A DNA stretch of 15,421 nt, taken from the NCBI GenBank assembly GCA_030838025.1, contig JAUTXM010000214.1:1-15421 (forward strand). Reading direction: 5' to 3'. This document shows, in pieces, positions 14,512 through 15,421 of this stretch. The notes under the pieces are model-generated. The model ran no database searches, was not told the origin of the DNA, and worked only from the letters and a program-made list of their open reading frames with translations. Numbering within the stretch: the stretch's first letter is position 1; every line of letters begins with the position of its first letter. The translations under genes and the position numbers were made by a program. The DNA comes from Acidimicrobiaceae bacterium. GTDB lineage: Bacteria > Actinomycetota > Acidimicrobiia > Acidimicrobiales > Palsa-688.

Positions 14512-15165
14512 ATGGGGATTTTCAGTCACAAGAGCGGCATGGTTACTGCCGAGCGCGCCCTGCCGGGGCGGTCCGAGTCGATGGCCGTGCCTACAGCTCA
14601 TTTCGTCAACGGTCACCCACTGCGGCCGCCGTTTCCCGACGGGATGCAACAGGCGGTATTCGGGCTCGGTTGTTTCTGGGGCGCCGAGCGCAAGTTTTGG
14701 GAGGCCCCTGGGGTGTACAGCACCGCGGTCGGCTATGCCGGCGGCTTCACGGCCAACCCCAACTACCGTGAGGTGTGCAGCGGGCAGACGGGCCATGCCG
14801 AGGTGGTGCTCGTGGTCTTCGACCCGGCGGTGACCAGCTATGAGGCCCTGCTGAAGCTGTTCTGGGAGGGCCACGACCCCACCCAAGGCATGCGCCAGGG
14901 CAACGACCATGGAACGCAATATCGTTCGGCCATCTATTGGACGACCCCGGCGCAGCTCGATGCGGCGCTCGGCTCACGCGATGGTTTCCAACCGGCGTTG
15001 ACCGCGGCCGGCCATGGTCCGATCACGACAGAAATCGCCGAAGCGGGGCCGTTCTATTACGCCGAGGACTACCACCAGCAGTACCTGGCGAAGAATCCGG
15101 GCGGTTACTGCGGCCTCGGGGGTACCGGCGTCTCGTGTCCGGTCGGAGTGGCTAGGACGGCCTAA
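14512..15165 (+). CDS. msrA: Peptide-methionine (S)-S-oxide reductase MsrA
   Basis: A 217-residue cytoplasmic repair enzyme that reduces the S-epimer of methionine sulfoxide in oxidised proteins and free methionine. The catalytic Cys is C54 in FGLGCFWGAE, followed by the family segments TAVGYAGGFTANPNYREVCSGQTGHAEVV (70-98), HDPTQGMRQGNDHGTQYRS (121-139) and the FYYAEDYHQQYLAKNPGGYC end. Two later cysteines, C200 and C209 (GYCGLGGTGVSCPVG), are placed to act as resolving cysteines for recycling by thioredoxin or mycoredoxin. ATG 14512 gives an E. coli-like length with a 45-residue N-terminal lead. The gene starts 80 bp after tldE and has its own possible leaderless promoter. It ends about 100 bp before the converging pilT-like gene. 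Confidence 0.97.
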   Translation: MGIFSHKSGMVTAERALPGRSESMAVPTAHFVNGHPLRPPFPDGMQQAVFGLGCFWGAERKFWEAPGVYSTAVGYAGGFTANPNYREVCSGQTGHAEVVLVVFDPAVTSYEALLKLFWEGHDPTQGMRQGNDHGTQYRSAIYWTTPAQLDAALGSRDGFQPALTAAGHGPITTEIAEAGPFYYAEDYHQQYLAKNPGGYCGLGGTGVSCPVGVARTA

Positions 15166-15237
15166 TTTCCCGATCCGTCTATAACCATGTGTCGGGAACG
15201 CAAATCAAGATCCGACCGACGCAGGTCTTGGGCCTTC

Positions 15238-15281
15238 GGTCACGACCACGGCCCGGTGAGACTCACCGTCCGGTCGTGACC
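15238..15281. terminator. Strong inverted repeat, possible bidirectional terminator
   Basis: Perfect 10-bp arms GGTCACGACC (15238-15247) and GGTCGTGACC (15272-15281) enclose a second perfect pair CGGTGAG and CTCACCG around one base. It lies between converging msrA and the pilT-like gene and covers the stop codon of the latter. There is no T-run directly after either arm, which is common for terminators of high-GC actinobacteria; a role as terminator is inferred from position. Confidence 0.5.
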
Positions 15282-15421
15282 AGTCCGGCCTTTTCGAGGG
15301 TCAGCTTGAAGTCATGAGGCCGTGATGCCGCGCTCATCGCCTGTGACAGCGTCACGTCGCCGTTGCGGTACAGCGCGACAAGGCTTTGATCGAAGGTCTG
15401 CATGCCATACCATTCGCCGTC
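15263..15421 (-). CDS. PilT-like type IV pilus retraction ATPase, C-terminal fragment
   Basis: Only the last 52 residues are in the window; the gene continues beyond the right edge. The frame reads DGEWYGMQTFDQSL, then VALYRNGDVTLSQAMSAASR and PHDFKL, and stops at TGA 15265-15263. The GMQTFDQ-L-LY-G-hydrophobic-A-A-P-DF pattern is the well-conserved C-terminus of PilT and related PilU/PilB-class hexameric ATPases, which power pilus retraction from the cytoplasmic side. Without the Walker A and B region the exact member cannot be fixed, and PilT is the best match from memory of the family. It converges on msrA, and its stop codon is inside the inverted repeat at 15238-15281. Confidence 0.8.
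   Translation of the reverse strand, partial: DGEWYGMQTFDQSLVALYRNGDVTLSQAMSAASRPHDFKLTLEKAGLVTTGR

Overview
This is a high-GC, gene-dense chromosomal segment from an actinobacterium. The evidence is two enzymes of mycothiol-linked families, an ECF sigma factor, a Dxs with actinobacterial signature variants, several GTG starts and many starts without a Shine-Dalgarno site. A PilT fragment, DUF2277 and TldD/TldE together fit deep-branching lineages such as Acidimicrobiia, but that placement is inference. I see no tRNA, rRNA, insertion sequence, phage gene, CRISPR array or stretch over 300 bases without a gene.

Left part (1-1860, minus strand): an ECF sigma factor is translationally coupled by an ATGA overlap to a membrane-anchored beta-propeller-like protein that runs off the window and is its probable anti-sigma partner. 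A textbook ECF-type promoter (GGAACC-N16-CGTC) sits just before the sigma gene, suggesting autoregulation. Divergent from it (1861-3624, plus strand) lie a DUF2277 protein, a lipoprotein with an HNH-like domain, and an SRAP (YedK/HMCES) abasic-site DNA repair protein. The SRAP tail overlaps the converging gene by about 100 bp.

Centre (3523-9954, minus strand): six closely spaced genes read as one operon. In transcription order they are a flippase-like LPG-synthase-TM membrane protein, a PAP2-type membrane phosphatase/transferase, a polyprenyl diphosphate synthase, a DsbA-fold mycothiol-dependent nitroreductase-like protein, dxs (first step of the MEP isoprenoid pathway) and a DinB/MDMPI mycothiol-dependent enzyme. 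Together they suggest isoprenoid precursor supply, chain elongation and membrane handling of a prenyl lipid, with thiol-redox enzymes alongside. Dxs also seems to have its own promoter.

Right part (9993-15165, plus strand): a lipoprotein of LppX/LprG type and an alpha/beta hydrolase form a probable pair, followed by the coupled tldD-tldE protease genes and msrA. The window ends with the C-terminus of a converging pilT-like ATPase, and a strong hairpin lies over its stop codon.

The main regulatory pattern is a TANNNT -10 box 6-7 nt before several start codons that lack Shine-Dalgarno sites, suggesting leaderless transcripts. A symmetric -10 also lies between the divergent genes at 9954 and 9993. 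Apart from the prenyl-lipid operon, the content is ordinary housekeeping and accessory genes, and I did not find a clearly new system.
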